This document shows, piece by piece, positions 1-13,500 of a stretch of DNA of 64,000 nt; the stretch's first letter is position 1, and the number at the start of each line of letters is the position of its first letter. The notes beneath the pieces are model-generated. The model saw only the letters and a program-made list of their open reading frames with translations, did no database searches and was not told the origin of the DNA. The translations under genes were made by a program, and so were the position numbers. The DNA comes from Ceratopteris richardii (Eukaryota > Streptophyta > Polypodiopsida > Polypodiales > Pteridaceae), in contig CM035428.1 in NCBI GenBank assembly GCA_020310875.1, positions 106,635,182-106,699,181 of the forward strand, read 5' to 3'.

Positions 1-98
1 TGTTGTATCATCATAATATACAAAAGGCAGAGATGGAATGATTTTTGGATTCTCAGCATATTGCCCACAGGGATTGTCAGCACTAAATTTGCAAACAC
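1..98 (-). CDS. Candidate subtilase exon 10, cut by window edge
   Basis: Follows acceptor GATACAG and reads [17 protein letters not shown] and then [13 protein letters not shown] to the edge. The order Cys-Gly, then SLPF, then DDTT resembles the start of bacterial-type pre-peptidase (PPC) domains that follow secreted proteases. Open across all 98 bases. Confidence 0.5.
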   Translation of the reverse strand, partial: MFANLVLTIPVGNMLRIQKSFHLCLLYIMMIQ

Positions 99-935
99 CT
101 GTATCATCAAGAGGGATTTGGAACCAAGCCCATAAGTGCAATTATTATTACATACATTTGAAATCTTCTTAAATTCACACCTGCATCGAGGGATACATCA
201 AAAAAGCTTTCATACCTGTATCGAGGGATACAATAAAACCTTCGGGGGAAAGATTATAACGACTGTCTTTACTTGTGAATGACCATTGTATCGTAGATTT
301 ATGGTCCAAAAAGTCTGCAAAAGGAGAACAGCTCTCAGGTTTGGTGTTTATAGGTATATCGTATACATAATTTCAGGAAACCAATGAAAGAAGGGAAGAG
401 AAGAAACAAAAACTTAAATGTACTGCAGCATTGATTCAAGAGGAATAAGAAGAAAGTGAGAAAACTACAGAAAAAAATAAAAGTGACATGCAATCAAATG
501 AAATGATATTTAACATTTAAAAAGAATGAAACCAACAAGTATACATTATGGTGGGTCTAATACAATCTCTGTTTAAGATCAAATAAAAAAGATAAAGGAT
601 AATATATCGAATGAAAGTACAAGGTAATAAGAGCTGTAACAGATTTAGAACAGTGGAAAGGTCACAAGGAGTCTGATGGAGAGTGGTATCTCCTGGTATT
701 AGATACAGAAAATCAATGCCTAACAACCATGACATTTTACTGACAGCACTCCTCTCCCACTCTCTTTTTCTCCCTTTCCCTGAAGCATGAAATCTCAGGG
801 GAGATTTTCTCCAAGGCACCATGGTCCATGATGGAACGGCAAGCTAATGCCTATAAGTACTTAGGGAAGGCAGTTCAAGCAAGCAGAAATCAAGGACGGC
901 CTCCTTACCTTTCTAAGGGGGAGCGAGCTCACAAT

Positions 936-1024
<89 letters not shown>

Positions 1025-1495
1025 CCCGTTCTGTCCCCTGCCCTCCCTCCTGCTCTGCCCCCACCCCCTCCCGCTCTGCCCTCCGCCCTGCCTCCCGCCC
1101 CCATCTCCAGCCCCGCCTCCTAGTTCTCTGTACCCTTTTCCGTCGCGAACCCTAATCCTAACTGCGCGTAACTTCCGACCTCAGATCTGCCCACCGCCCC
1201 ACCCTTCGACCCCCGCCCTGCCCAGTCATGGCCTTCGATATACCCAGTCTGCAGTCCACCCTTTCCTGCAACTCTACCCTAGCTTACCCAAAACCCTAAC
1301 CTTAACTTACCTAAAAACTTACCCAAAATCCTAACCTCAACTTACCTAAAACCTAACCCTAACCCAAAACCCTAACCTTGATCCCAACCCAAAACCCTAA
1401 TCCTAACCCTAATTCTAAAATAAACCCCAACCCAAAACCCTAATCCCATCCTAACACTTCAAACCAAAACCAAGTTTGAAGTTAAAAACTTAACC

Positions 1496-1530
<35 letters not shown>

Positions 1531-4500
1531 AGCAGCATGGCTTGGCTCGAAAAAAAAGATGTGGAAGACATGATTACTAAAGTAGTCAGAGAGGCAAAGA
1601 AGGAGGCAAACAAGGCACTTAATCAAGAAATGAAGAAGTCTCCACTAATAGAATAAGGGCACTAGAAGAGCATGTCAAAATTATTGAAGAAGACCGAGAT
1701 GAAATGAGATCTGAGATACATAGGCTTCAAGAAGAAATCATTCAGCTCAGGATTTCCAAAGAAGAAGGAGAGATAACAAATCTAGATGACTTGAAAGAAT
1801 AAATAAAAAATGATTGGAAGATGGGTGTACAAGAACACATCAGATCAGAGATAGAAGCAACACAAAATAGTTGGGTGGAAGTGGTAAGTAAAAATATTAA
1901 AAGGGAGGTCAAAGAAGAAGTGAAGAAGGAAGTCAAGGAAGACGTGAAGAAAGAAGAACTCACACGAGTTTAGGATACACTAAAAGAGGAGAGACTTCGA
2001 CACATTCGAAAACTCCACATTCGGATTACGGGCCTACCGGAGGGAACATCACCAGAAGCTGAGCCATCGACATTTGCCACCGCCTTGGATACGAGAACAT
2101 GCCCTTCACATGTGCATGGAGGGCTTGGAGGGATATGTCTCGTTCACGAGCACTCATCCTTCGTATGAACTTCGAAGAGACACGAACCGCCTTTAGACGT
2201 TGATCAATACTACGTGGACTACTAGGAGGCGCTCTCTACATGGATGAGGACCTCACGAGGATGCAGGTAGCACACCAACGTGCTTGCATGCCACCGATAT
2301 CCCAAGCATGTCGAGAGGGAAGGAAAGCCTTTTATCATGATGGTAAGATCTTCATAGACGGACGCCCTATCAAATAGAGCAACGCGGCCTATGAGACATC
2401 ATTACACCAGGAGGCGCCACTTAGAGGAGCAGTGTGGAATTGCAACGGGGCACTCTCGACACGACAAGACAGACTCGAGAAGATCCTGGAGTCACATGAC
2501 TTTGCTTGCATTACAGAGACACATGAGACCCCAAAGAGAGGCCTACCACGCATTGCAGGTTTTCACTGGGAATCTGCATTCAGGACCATGATTTGACAGA
2601 GTAGAGCACGAGGGTCGGGAGGTGTTGCCATCATATTTAGATAGGAGATACAGAGCCGGATCCATATCATAGGGAGAGATGAAAAGGAAGGATACATGTG
2701 GGTTCGCATGGAGATAGCACCAGGTAGTGATTTACATTGCGATATGTTACTTTCCACCAGGTGGATCTCGATATGCAAGACAGGACTTTGGAGGATCAAT
2801 TCGAGATAGAGACTCACCATACAAAGAACTTTCAGATGACATACTACATTACAGCACCTTAGGTGAAGTCTTCCTTATGGGGGGCTTAAATGGCCTCACG
2901 CAGAGTGTGAGGTATACGACATGGATCGTCCACATCTCATGAGGGGCAGAGATCCAGAGGAGACGTGCATCAGTAGAGTGTAAGCAGATATGGGTCAGGA
3001 TGCCACTGGATATGGGAGACACCTGCTTGAGTTTGGAAGCACAGACCATCTCGTTATATAAAACGGGACGCACTGTTGGCTAAGTTCGGGCAAACTTACT
3101 TGCTTCCCTCACCGAGGAGGTGAGAGCACAATCGACTACATTTTGGGTACCATCTCTGGAGCTTCACTCACACCATTTCGGTTTACTTGCAGCGCACCTC
3201 ATCTACGGAGGCACGACTCTTGCACTGCTCATTGCCCACCTCTTGAACCGTGCATTGGTTGAAGGGTTCCCTGACTCATGGACTGAGCACACCATAGTGC
3301 CCATTCATAAGTCAGGTGATATTATGGATCCAACTACATACCGGACGATCGTGATTGGCCCTATATTGGGGTGGTACTAGAGACAGAGTTGAGTACTCTA
3401 GCTGAGAGGAAGGGTATCAGGGCCCCAAGACAAGAAGGTTTCAGACGAGATTACTCTACCATTGACCACATCTTCACCCTGAGATGCCTGATCAACCAGG
3501 CAAGAGTGAGGAAGAGGAGATTATATTGCTGCTTTGTGGACTTCCGCAAAGCATTTGACATGATTTCCAAGGAACGACTCTTCATACGAATACTTGATAC
3601 CGGAGCTCCAGAGGAGATGATATGGGGGATCTACTCCTTATACAAGAGTATCTGGTAGAGTCAAATGTCTAGGAGGCTTATCTCATCCACTTGCTAGCAC
3701 TATCAGGGTGAAGCAAGGGTTCCCTCTTTCACCCACCCTTTTTGGTCTCTACATTGATGAGATAGTGGACTTCATACAGCAGCAGGGGGTGATGGCCTTG
3801 AGGTACGCGGGTCCATTGTCCATATTCTTTTATATGCTGATGATATTGTACTTGTTTTAGAGTCTGTAGAAGGTCTACAACATCATCTACATGGCCTAGA
3901 TTACTTTTGCAGACACAGAAGGTTATCTGTGAACCTTGGTAAAACCAAGGTCATGATCTTTCATACATTAGCACAGGTACGTAGACATAGTTTGTTCACA
4001 GCAGCAGGTGGACCGATCGAGGTGGTCGGATCATATGTTTACTTAGCAGTGACATTTACAGAAGCATCAGGGGTCTTCCCTATGTCTCAGGAAGCCCGTG
4101 ACCGCATCACATGTGGGTATGCAGCACTAGCTTTGATGGAGAGACAGTGCCACAAGGCATATTTTCAGGAGCCCCGCACAAAGGGGTGGCTCTTCGACAC
4201 TTTGGTTACACCACAGCTCATGTATGGAGCAGCCATATAGGGGCCGGGATTAGCAATATCAGTATGGACAGCATTGGACATCTAACTCCAACAACTTCTC
4301 AAATCTTGGGAATTTGGTACGCAAACTTTTCCTTTCCGTTTGACTATTCCATTCTCCTGTGAGAAAGTGGAATACAGAATGGACTTGTTCGCTCTGCTAG
4401 GGGGAAGATGGAGCTTGAACTGTCCGAGTCTCCTATAATAGAGTCATCACTGATGGCTCTATTAATATGTAACAAATGTGGATCTTCCAGATGTGCTTCC

Positions 4501-7500
4501 TTTATCTCTTGAAGCAATGAGCGTTCTAGAACTGTAAAGCGCATTTGATACATTATCTGTGATAATGCATCAACAACTATGTTCTCTTTGCCTCTTCTAT
4601 ACAGGATTTCCATGTGAAACTCCTACATGAGCTCAGCAAAGACGCTACCTCGAATATCTGGTTGACTACAAAAATACTTCTGTGTATGGTGATATGTGTA
4701 TACCTTAAAGTCTGCACCATAAAGATAGTGTCTCCAGACTTTAAGAGCATGCACCACTGCATACAACTTCTGTTCATGCACCGGCCAATTGTGTTCTGCA
4801 CTACTCAATTTCTTGCTTTCAAAAGCTATTGGCCTTCCATCTTGGCTCAAAATTGCTCCTATGGCTATGGCACTAGCATGTGTCTCTAACTCAAAGGGTT
4901 TTTGTGGATCTACCACTTTGAGTATAGGAGCCTCTAAACCAGTTTGTTTCAGAGTATCAAAACTCTCTTGCTTCTCTTGCTTCCATGCAAATGGCACTTT
5001 GCCTTGAAGCAAGTTCGTCATAGGCACTGCTATCGACGAATAAGAATAGATGAATTTCCGATAGAAACCAGAAAGTCCTAAAAATGACCGTAACTACCCC
5101 TCATCCTCATGAGAAGTAGGCCAAGATAAAATAACCAAAACCTTCTTGGGATTCATATGAAACCCATCGGCCGATACCACATGCCCTAGATACTCTATCC
5201 TTGGAAGAAACAACAGAGTCTTCTCCGGATTTACATACAACTGATTTTCTCTTAAAACATTTAATATTAATCTCATATGATTTTCATGCTCATGTAGAGT
5301 CCTACTGTACAGTAACAAATCATCAACAAAATCAACAACACATTTTCCAATGAACGATCGTAAAATGTCATTCATTCATATCATAAATGTCATCGGTACA
5401 TTAGTCAAACCAAACGGCATGATCAAATACTCATAATGACGAAAACGGGTCCTGAAAGCTGTCTCATGTACATCATGATCTCTTACTCTAATCTAATGGT
5501 ATTTTTAAATCTATTTTACTAAATACAACAGCTCCACCTAGAGCATCTAAAAGATCATCTATCTTGGGCATGAGATATCTGTGTCCAATAGTATTCTTAT
5601 TGATTGCTCGGTAGTCGATGCATATCCTTAAAGATCCGTTTTTCCTCTTCACTAGAAGAACTGGTGCTGCAAAAGATGAATAGCTGGGTTTAATCATCCC
5701 TTTCTGTAGGTACTCGTCCACGACCTTGAGGCTTGTGGACTTCATTCTCCTCTTGCAAACTCATTCGAAATGGTTGCTGGGGAGTCTGACTCGCTCTCGA
5801 TACCAATTCAATTCTATGCTCTATGTCCCTGCAAGGAGGCAAACCAGAAGGTAATTCTTTCAAGAACAACTCTTGGAACTCTGCTCTCACTTTCGCTAAA
5901 AGTGCTAGAGCATTCTAACTAGAGTCTCCATGGCTCCATGAATCCATCATAATACAGGACGAATGCACAAAATAAAGAAAATATATAAACCTACAATCAA
6001 TCTTAAGCAACTTGGTAGCGTTTACCAATCGAATCTCTTGGAGATCTTGTTCTCCACGGATCAGTAATTGCCTCCTCTCATGCTCAAATTGATAAACATG
6101 CGAAGCAAAGTCAATGACTAGTCTCTTCCTTGCATGCCACTTCTTACTAAGGACCACATTGAAACGTGCTAGTCTCCCTATCTCAAAATCCAATCTTTCC
6201 TCATAGGATTGGATCTGAATAGATAGATCAAAAACTCGTTGATCCCATGTCTCAGCTCCCTTCCCATCGGCTAACTCTACTGTGTACGTACACTCTGACG
6301 GCACAATCTGTAGATGCAACCGCTTGACTAGTGGAGAGCTAATGACATTATGTGTCAACCCAGTGTCAAAAAGTACCTTGACAAGTTGTCCTTCCACGAG
6401 TCCCCTCATGACAATGATATCTGTATCGGGAAACAGATATCCTTTCTCTTCTACTGGGGAGGGAACAGCATCTGGCAAAGTCGGAACCTTCTTTGTGACC
6501 GTCATGGCCACTATGGGAGACTTAGGACACTCCTTTAACACGTGCTTCCCTAAACAACCATAGCATAATCTTTCTTTCATTACCTTCTCTTTCTGCTGAG
6601 GGGTAAGTATCGACTTATTATAAGCCCTCTGAGTCAAAGAAGACACTTTTCTCTTACCATCTGCATCAGACTTGATCATATGCATCTACTTAGCCTCTCT
6701 AGAAGGTTTTGTACTCATCAAGCAAGAAGTCGATGTGTGGAAGGGTCAGCTTACCTTAGACCATGAGGACCTCTGAACCTGGAAGCCTGTGCCTCTATGG
6801 CCATCCTCATAAACTAAAGCCATTTCCATGGCTTGTGCCAAGGACTGACATCTCTCCTTCCTCATCAAATGTCTAATAGTTTCCTTAAGTCCCAAGATAA
6901 ACTTGTGAACCTGGAGAAACTCTGGGATAGTATCAGGCACTTTAAGAAGCACCTCTATGTACTTATCCGTGTACTCCTGAACTGTTTGATTCTTCTGACC
7001 GATGAAGAACCATGTTTCTAGCACTCTAGACCTCTCATCAGGAGGTACGAAATTATTATAGAACAAGATCTTGAAGTGCTCCCACGTCTTTGGCTCTTTC
7101 TTATCTTGTTCGATCTTGCACCACCACCTATGGGCGACGTCCATAAGGTTATACCTGGCCTGTTGAATCTTGTGTCTATCGTCCACGATATGACACAAGC
7201 GGAAGCACTGCTCCCACTTGCTGAGCCACTGCACAATAGCATGAGCAGCCCTAGCACTAGTCGAACCATGATATCTAGGCAGCTTAAGATCTTGAAGTAG
7301 CCATCCGGCCTCTCCGACTAGGATCCTATCTCTAGGGATTTCTAGAGCTGGAGGCTCATCTGGAGCATCTACTGGCAGATCAAGCTCTGGCACATCTTCC
7401 TCTTTCTTGGACCCACTCACGTGCACAAAGATATCACGAAGTATGCTTTCTAGGCTGGCAATTCTATTACTCATGGTCTGAATGGGATCTGCGGTTGCTC

Positions 7501-10500
7501 TTCCATGAGTGTATCTCTCCTAGAAGGGTGATACTACGTGATGCTGATGGTCAATTAATGTTTTGTTCTATTTTTTGGTTTTATTTTATTTTTTTATTTT
7601 TGAATAGTACTCATGCCTAAATAAGTAAGTGGCAATGGAAAAGAAACAAATTACAAGTCTTTGCTTAAATAAAAAATGGTAAAACAAGAAACTTTTAGCA
7701 TGTTTTGTATTCTTTAATGCATATGCATACTAATTTCTAGAAATTTCGGTAGCAAAACGACGTAATTTTGAAAATCAAAAAAATTATACCAAGTAATCGA
7801 CAATCAAGTTCCGCAATAACAGTGCCGACAAGCACAATCTAACTACAAATAGACCGAAGAGGATTACACACCCCGACAAATTTATATTTCTTTCCTCGCT
7901 AATCTGCAAAAGAATACTTACCTTTCCTTGCAAAGAAGAATACATGCACCGTACAATACGAATCCACTTCCTAACTACGCGTATACTCTAGATATTATGC
8001 AAAATTGCATGTCCTATATGCAATATGATGCAAAAAGAAAGCAACAATGCATAGTAATTGACAAAGAGACTTATCTGGAGGTTCAAAAGATAATTTGCAG
8101 GTGTGTGCAGGCGCTGGAGATGGTCCACGCTCCGTCCAAATAGCTTTCCAAGACTCTCTCGATAGTTCATACTTCAAAACAATGCTCGAAAGACGATCAT
8201 TGATGATGAACGGGCAAACTCCAAGCTCTAAAAGCTAATTGAGACCGAAGCCAAAATATGGCTTGCAACCACTCACTGGAAAGAGCTCTGAGAGGGTTAT
8301 CCATAACAAGAAAAAGCTCAGAATTTGGATGTCGGATGCTCAAGTTAGGGCCAATGAAGCGGAAGGAGATAGGGCGAATTAGCTCAATTTAGCAAAGCTT
8401 AGGCTATGAAAGGCAAAAAGAAAGTCAATTCTGCTGCTCTGTGAGAGAAAGAAGACCACGAACGTGCATATTGCGGAACAAAAATCCCATATATAGAGAA
8501 AAAGGAACTTGGAGCGCTTCTATATATAGCTTAATGTTAGCATTACCTTCAACACAACAAAGAGCAGAGAATCGTAAGGCTCTCTCTCCTCTCTCGGCGT
8601 TGGCGGGCAGCACTCAAGTGCGAGCGGGCAAAAAGATAACGCCGTTGGGCAGCCGTACTTCGTGCTCACGAAAGGCCCCGTGAGACCTTGGACGAAGTCC
8701 ATGGGGCAGAAACTCTGCGTGGCTATTGCTCAAAAGGGGGAAGGGGGGGGGGGTGGTCCTATGGCTCCCCGAAAGCTCTTTTTATCTCTGCTTAAAACGC
8801 AGCCGATGGACAACTGAAAAGCTTCTCACAAACGCACGAAGATGACGAAAAAACTCATGCCAAGAAGAACTCTATTGCTCTGGTACCAATTGTGAGAAAG
8901 GCTTGAATGATGTGTGCGTGACTCTCCTCCCATCCATATATACCCTCTTGTATTCTAAAAATAGCAATGATCTAGAACAGTTTAGTGCCAACATGTGTAC
9001 ATCATGCAACACTTATTCCCATTACTACTGAATACCTTAGGATATCCCCCGAGCTTGGGACCTTGGCTAGCTGGCCCTTGTCCCTCACACACATGGACTC
9101 ATCCCTATGGATCAATGTCATGATCCCCATGGATCAATGTCTGACATGATCATTCACCTTACTTCTGCACATCTTGTTGAGGTTCAAAGTGTGTGATGCA
9201 AAGAAGAAGGCTCACCTCAAACCTCAAAGAGCCCTTATCTAATCCCCATTATTATACTCTCTATTCAGAATTTTTTTCTAGGCTACAAGAAGCCATCTTT
9301 AACTGATAGAAGAATCAATTTACTGCAAAATTCATGTGCAAGTGTATGCATGCATGTATATATGCATTTGATTGTGTGTAAGAGTGTGTGAGAATGTACA
9401 TGTGTGTGTGTGTGTGTGTGTGTTGCATGTGTGTGTTTCCTGATATGGATGTAGTGTTACATAAGAAATCTATGAATGCATGTGAATGTGGGTTTGTGTG
9501 CATTTCTTGATATAGACCTCGTCCTCATGGAAATTGATGAATGCATGTGAATGAGATGTTTGCACCAAATAAGCAAATCAAAATTAATAAACCCGAATTC
9601 AGCATAACATGACATTTCCCTCATGTCATATAAAAAATGAATCCAAAATGAAGTAACCTTGTTGTGTTGCTAGATAAATTTTAATGACTTTGACATATGA
9701 CCAGGTTGAATCTGCCTTGAAACTCAACTGACTGGGTGAAAAATATCCTGTTGATAGTGACAATTTACAATCACATTAAAGTCATTTCAGTAATAAAAGA
9801 TAAGAAAGAATAAAAGAAGGTGTAATGTTATTGGACATTATTGCTCACCTATATTTGAGTCAGAGAAGTATGGAGCCAATGTCACTGAGTAATATGGCCT
9901 CATCTTCAAGCTTACAAGTATGGAATAAACCGATCCTTCGACTGCATCATAAATGGACCTTGGATGCACATTCACGGGAGGAGCTTCAAGATGTACATTA
10001 AGAAGTTTGTCTGTTGTGTATGGTTTCACATATGCAATTGCTTTGGGTTCAGAGGAATCAAGAATACTCTGTCTCACTTCTGCTGGCCTGGCATCAACAT
10101 TTTCAGACAGAAATAAAGCAGCTGCTCCTGCCTGTCACAAAATGCAAAGAATAAGCACTATCTAAAGCTCTTATAAAATTGTTTGTGTTCTAAAGCATGG
10201 ATTATATTTTACATTTTTACGTGAACTGGTATTCATAGCATTATAAGTGATGCTTGCAGAGCTGCTTCAAGCCTTAACTATTATTTCTGCAGAGTACCAC
10301 ATATAGAAGGCGTATCCCTGAAACTATTCACTTGTCTCCAAAACCTACTAATCACTTGTTCTAGGATTGATCCAAAGGTACAGGAGAATGAATGTTTTAA
10401 ACCAATTGTATTTATCGCAATAACTGATTACTATCAATACTCTTAATCGTTCGACAATGAACAGCTTCTCTTCAAGCTTTAAGCATTCTATCACTAAATG

Positions 10501-13500
10501 GCTCAAGCTGTTGAGTACAATTCAGGGTATTGCGATTTGCGAGAGACTATGAATTCTTTGTGAGCTAATTAAAGTGCCTCCCTAATGCTCTAAGCGTCAT
10601 GCTCGAAAGCACGAAGCCTCCAAGTTCGTGATACGATTTGAACAGCGTCATCCATGTCTGTATGCCACCTCTTCTGTCGGATCGGTATTTTCATATGGAG
10701 ACATAGGATTCATTATTCCCGCCTTAATTAACAGCATAATAACACCATGCAAAAACATGATTTCCAATACCGACCATAGCCTTGAACAAACTGAAAACAA
10801 ATATTATATTTATGTTGGCTATATTCCATCACGCATTCTTATGAACAAAAAAAACTCTTGCATATAAAGATTCCTCTCTTTAATGACTTTTCTGGACGCT
10901 TCATTTGTTCCTGACCACTGGCAGAATAAGGAATCTGATATAAGGTCATGTTCATAGGCTTACGGGCATGTTATATTTTGCATTTAAACATAATGATCTG
11001 AATTGACACTAGCAAAATCAAAAAACAAAAGAAAAAATTGAATTATAGTGATACTTATGATTTTGGAAACGATTAAAAGTTCTGGTTTGAATCAGAGTTT
11101 CCTTATGGTAGAAATGTTCTAAAGGAGACATTTACCACGTGTGGACAAGCCATTGAAGTACCAGAGAGAGTGGTGTATGAAGAATCGTTGTCTTTATATG
11201 CACTAAGAATAAGCTCACCCTGGCAAAAGAGGCACATAATAAAAATTTGAAGGCAATTAATCAGATTTAAAATTCAATATCACAGCCTTCGCACTTCCAT
11301 ATTAAAAAACAATATCACAGCCTTCACACTTCCATATTAAAAACCAATATCACAGCCTTTGCACTTCCATACCGGTGCAAAAATAGCTGTGCAGTTCCCA
11401 TAATTAGAAAACCAGCTCATTGAATCAACACTGTTTGAGGAAGCCACTGATATAACACCACTTGCTCTTGAAGGTGAATAAGCACATGCAGAATCAAGAA
11501 AGTTTCCAGCAGCTGCTACCTATATATGTCCGAAAAGGATGTCAGTGTAAATAAGAAAGATATCTCAAACTATATGAAGGATGTAGCATGCAATTTATTA
11601 AACTGAAGCTTCCAGGCATTCAATGTTTTTCTTGCCCATATAACTTCTCTCTTTTTCTTTGGAAAACACAGTTCTGTTTAGTAACATGACCTCATCCTTC
11701 TCACATTTTCTGCCCTTTATCCATTATTAACCCAAAAAATGGTGCACATATCCCCACAATATGTAAACAGAAAAAGAAATACCCTCTTCAAATATAAATG
11801 TTCTAACATACAAACTAAATCAAAATACTTACTGCAACAATCCCAGTAGTATTTACAAGATTATTCACAGCTTGATCAATACTTATAGAGGCTTGAGTTG
11901 CTATAGACATAGACAGAACTGCTGGAATGACAATGTTATCACTTATCCACTCTAGTGCAGCCAAAATCGCCCCAAAGTTTCCGGTCCCATCGCATGCCAT
12001 TGCACGAATTGGATGTAAAAAGGCACTCTTGGCAACACCACTCTGGAGGCCAGCGACAATTCCTGGAAGGAGGTGAACGAGAGTTTATATTCATCCTCAA
12101 AATTTTATCAAATTAAGAAAAGGTTTATACCATGATGAATAAAACTTTAGCTTGACATGTTACCTTCACTACTATTATGACCACAGACAAAAATGCCTTC
12201 TATGTGAAGCCATGCACAAGAATCTCTAGTACATACTAGAAGAAACATGTGCAAAGATATAGGTTTACTGAAAAACTTTCAGAACTAGAGAGAGTTTTTC
12301 CTTTCCCGGTTCTATTCATGCCTTCATCAAATGCTTTGGTTGAAAGTTTCCTTGCAAAATCTCTATGAACATTCACACAAGGTTTGTTTGAGTTTTAAAT
12401 GGACTAATGTCAAATATGTTTGGTAGCAAGGAAAAGAATTTATTAATTCAAAAAACTGTCCCAAGCCTATAAACTCCAGTGGGTAAGTATGGTGAATGTG
12501 CATAATGTGGAGCTCACACACTTCATATGCTAAATTCGAGAAAATGTCTGGGGTTTGGGGAGGGGGAAAGAGTTAGGATGGCAAAGGGAAACTCCAAGTA
12601 GGAGTGCCCCTGAAGATGTAGCAGCAAGGGGGTCTGCTCCAAGTGCAAGAAAACTTTGTTGTCACCATCTGCAGAAACACTTTTAAGTCTCTGTCTGTGT
12701 AAAGAGCTAACCTTAAGACTGTGAATCAACAGCACCAGATGCCATGGATAATCTCTGCTGGGGATCACACCTGTACCATGAGAATGGACTAGCTCTTCAA
12801 ATGTGCCAAGGAGTAATCCAGCTAAGAAGCTTCTGTTTCTATGTATACCGTGCTGTCCTTGTCACCATATTTTGTGCCTGGCTAAGTCAGAAAGAAGACC
12901 CTAAAAGAATAATGCAGGGACACCCTACTTTTAGCCTCAAGAGTTTTAAACAATGTTGTTATTAACTTCATGAAAAGTCCACCTCTATTTTTAGAGATGA
13001 GCTGCCCCAAAATCAAGCCTGCATATACACAAATTTGCCACCCACATAACAATACACCCAGTAGAACTGTTCAGGTATTTTTTATCTACAACATCACCCC
13101 ACATCATCTCCTTAAATTTTCAAATCTCATGGCTGTAGAAACTAGCCTCTCAGCCTCAACTCTTGAGCTCATGCATCTGCCTCATAGCAGCTATGTTTGT
13201 AATTATCTGTTTTGCTCATCATACTTCAGCTTAAGCTCCTCTTCCCAAAAGGTATTCAGCTCATCATCAGCTTCAATGTCAGAAGATCATCTCAATTCTC
13301 TACCTTAACATGAACCTCAACCTGTATCTCAGTTATCTATTCAATGTGAACAGCAAATGTGTGCCTCCGCTTAATCATCGCCACCTTTTTCTCAAACTTT
13401 GGAAGACTCAGCATAGTTTCTTCATGATTCAAGAGTTCTTCAGTCAGTATGAAAGTTCTTTATATCCGTTCATTATCTAAAATAAAAACTTTTTATACCT

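Larger units (their letters stand above)
1530..4340 (+). mobile_element. Decayed LINE (non-LTR retrotransposon), ORF1, EN and RT remnants
   Basis: Plus-strand order is ORF1-like coiled coil, endonuclease, then reverse transcriptase, with many stops and frame changes, so it is dead. The 3' end meets Gypsy-A near 4340-4440 and no poly(A) tail is visible. It lies antisense within the subtilase intron. No target duplication could be found. Confidence 0.85.
4345..9089 (-). mobile_element. Gypsy-A: 5' part of a Ty3/Gypsy element, truncated in pol
   Basis: Read on the minus strand: LTR (9089-8891), tRNA-Met-like PBS, about 1.4 kb leader, gag, protease, RT and RNase H, ending just after the RNase H. 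Integrase and 3' LTR are absent; the break abuts the LINE. Reading frames have scattered stops. It sits in the same orientation as the subtilase, inside its inferred intron 8. Confidence 0.85.
315..9848 (-). other. Subtilase intron 8, filled with retroelements
   Basis: Inferred intron of about 9.5 kb between exons 8 and 9. It holds the LINE and Gypsy-A described separately. The 315-937 part and the 9090-9848 part show no coding sequence; the latter has a TG microsatellite near 9401 and two short copies of TGAATGCATGTGAATG. Confidence 0.55.

Noticed and set aside
828..1334. ORFs of Leu-Ser or Arg-Glu runs on both strands
   Set aside because: They are translations of the CT microsatellite and flanking C-rich repeats.
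1282..1445. A true chromosome end
   Set aside because: The units are diverged and followed by a LINE and a gene; an interstitial or element-borne repeat is more likely.
11275..11371. CRISPR-like array of 35-bp units
   Set aside because: No spacers; it is a plain tandem repeat at a splice site in a plant intron.
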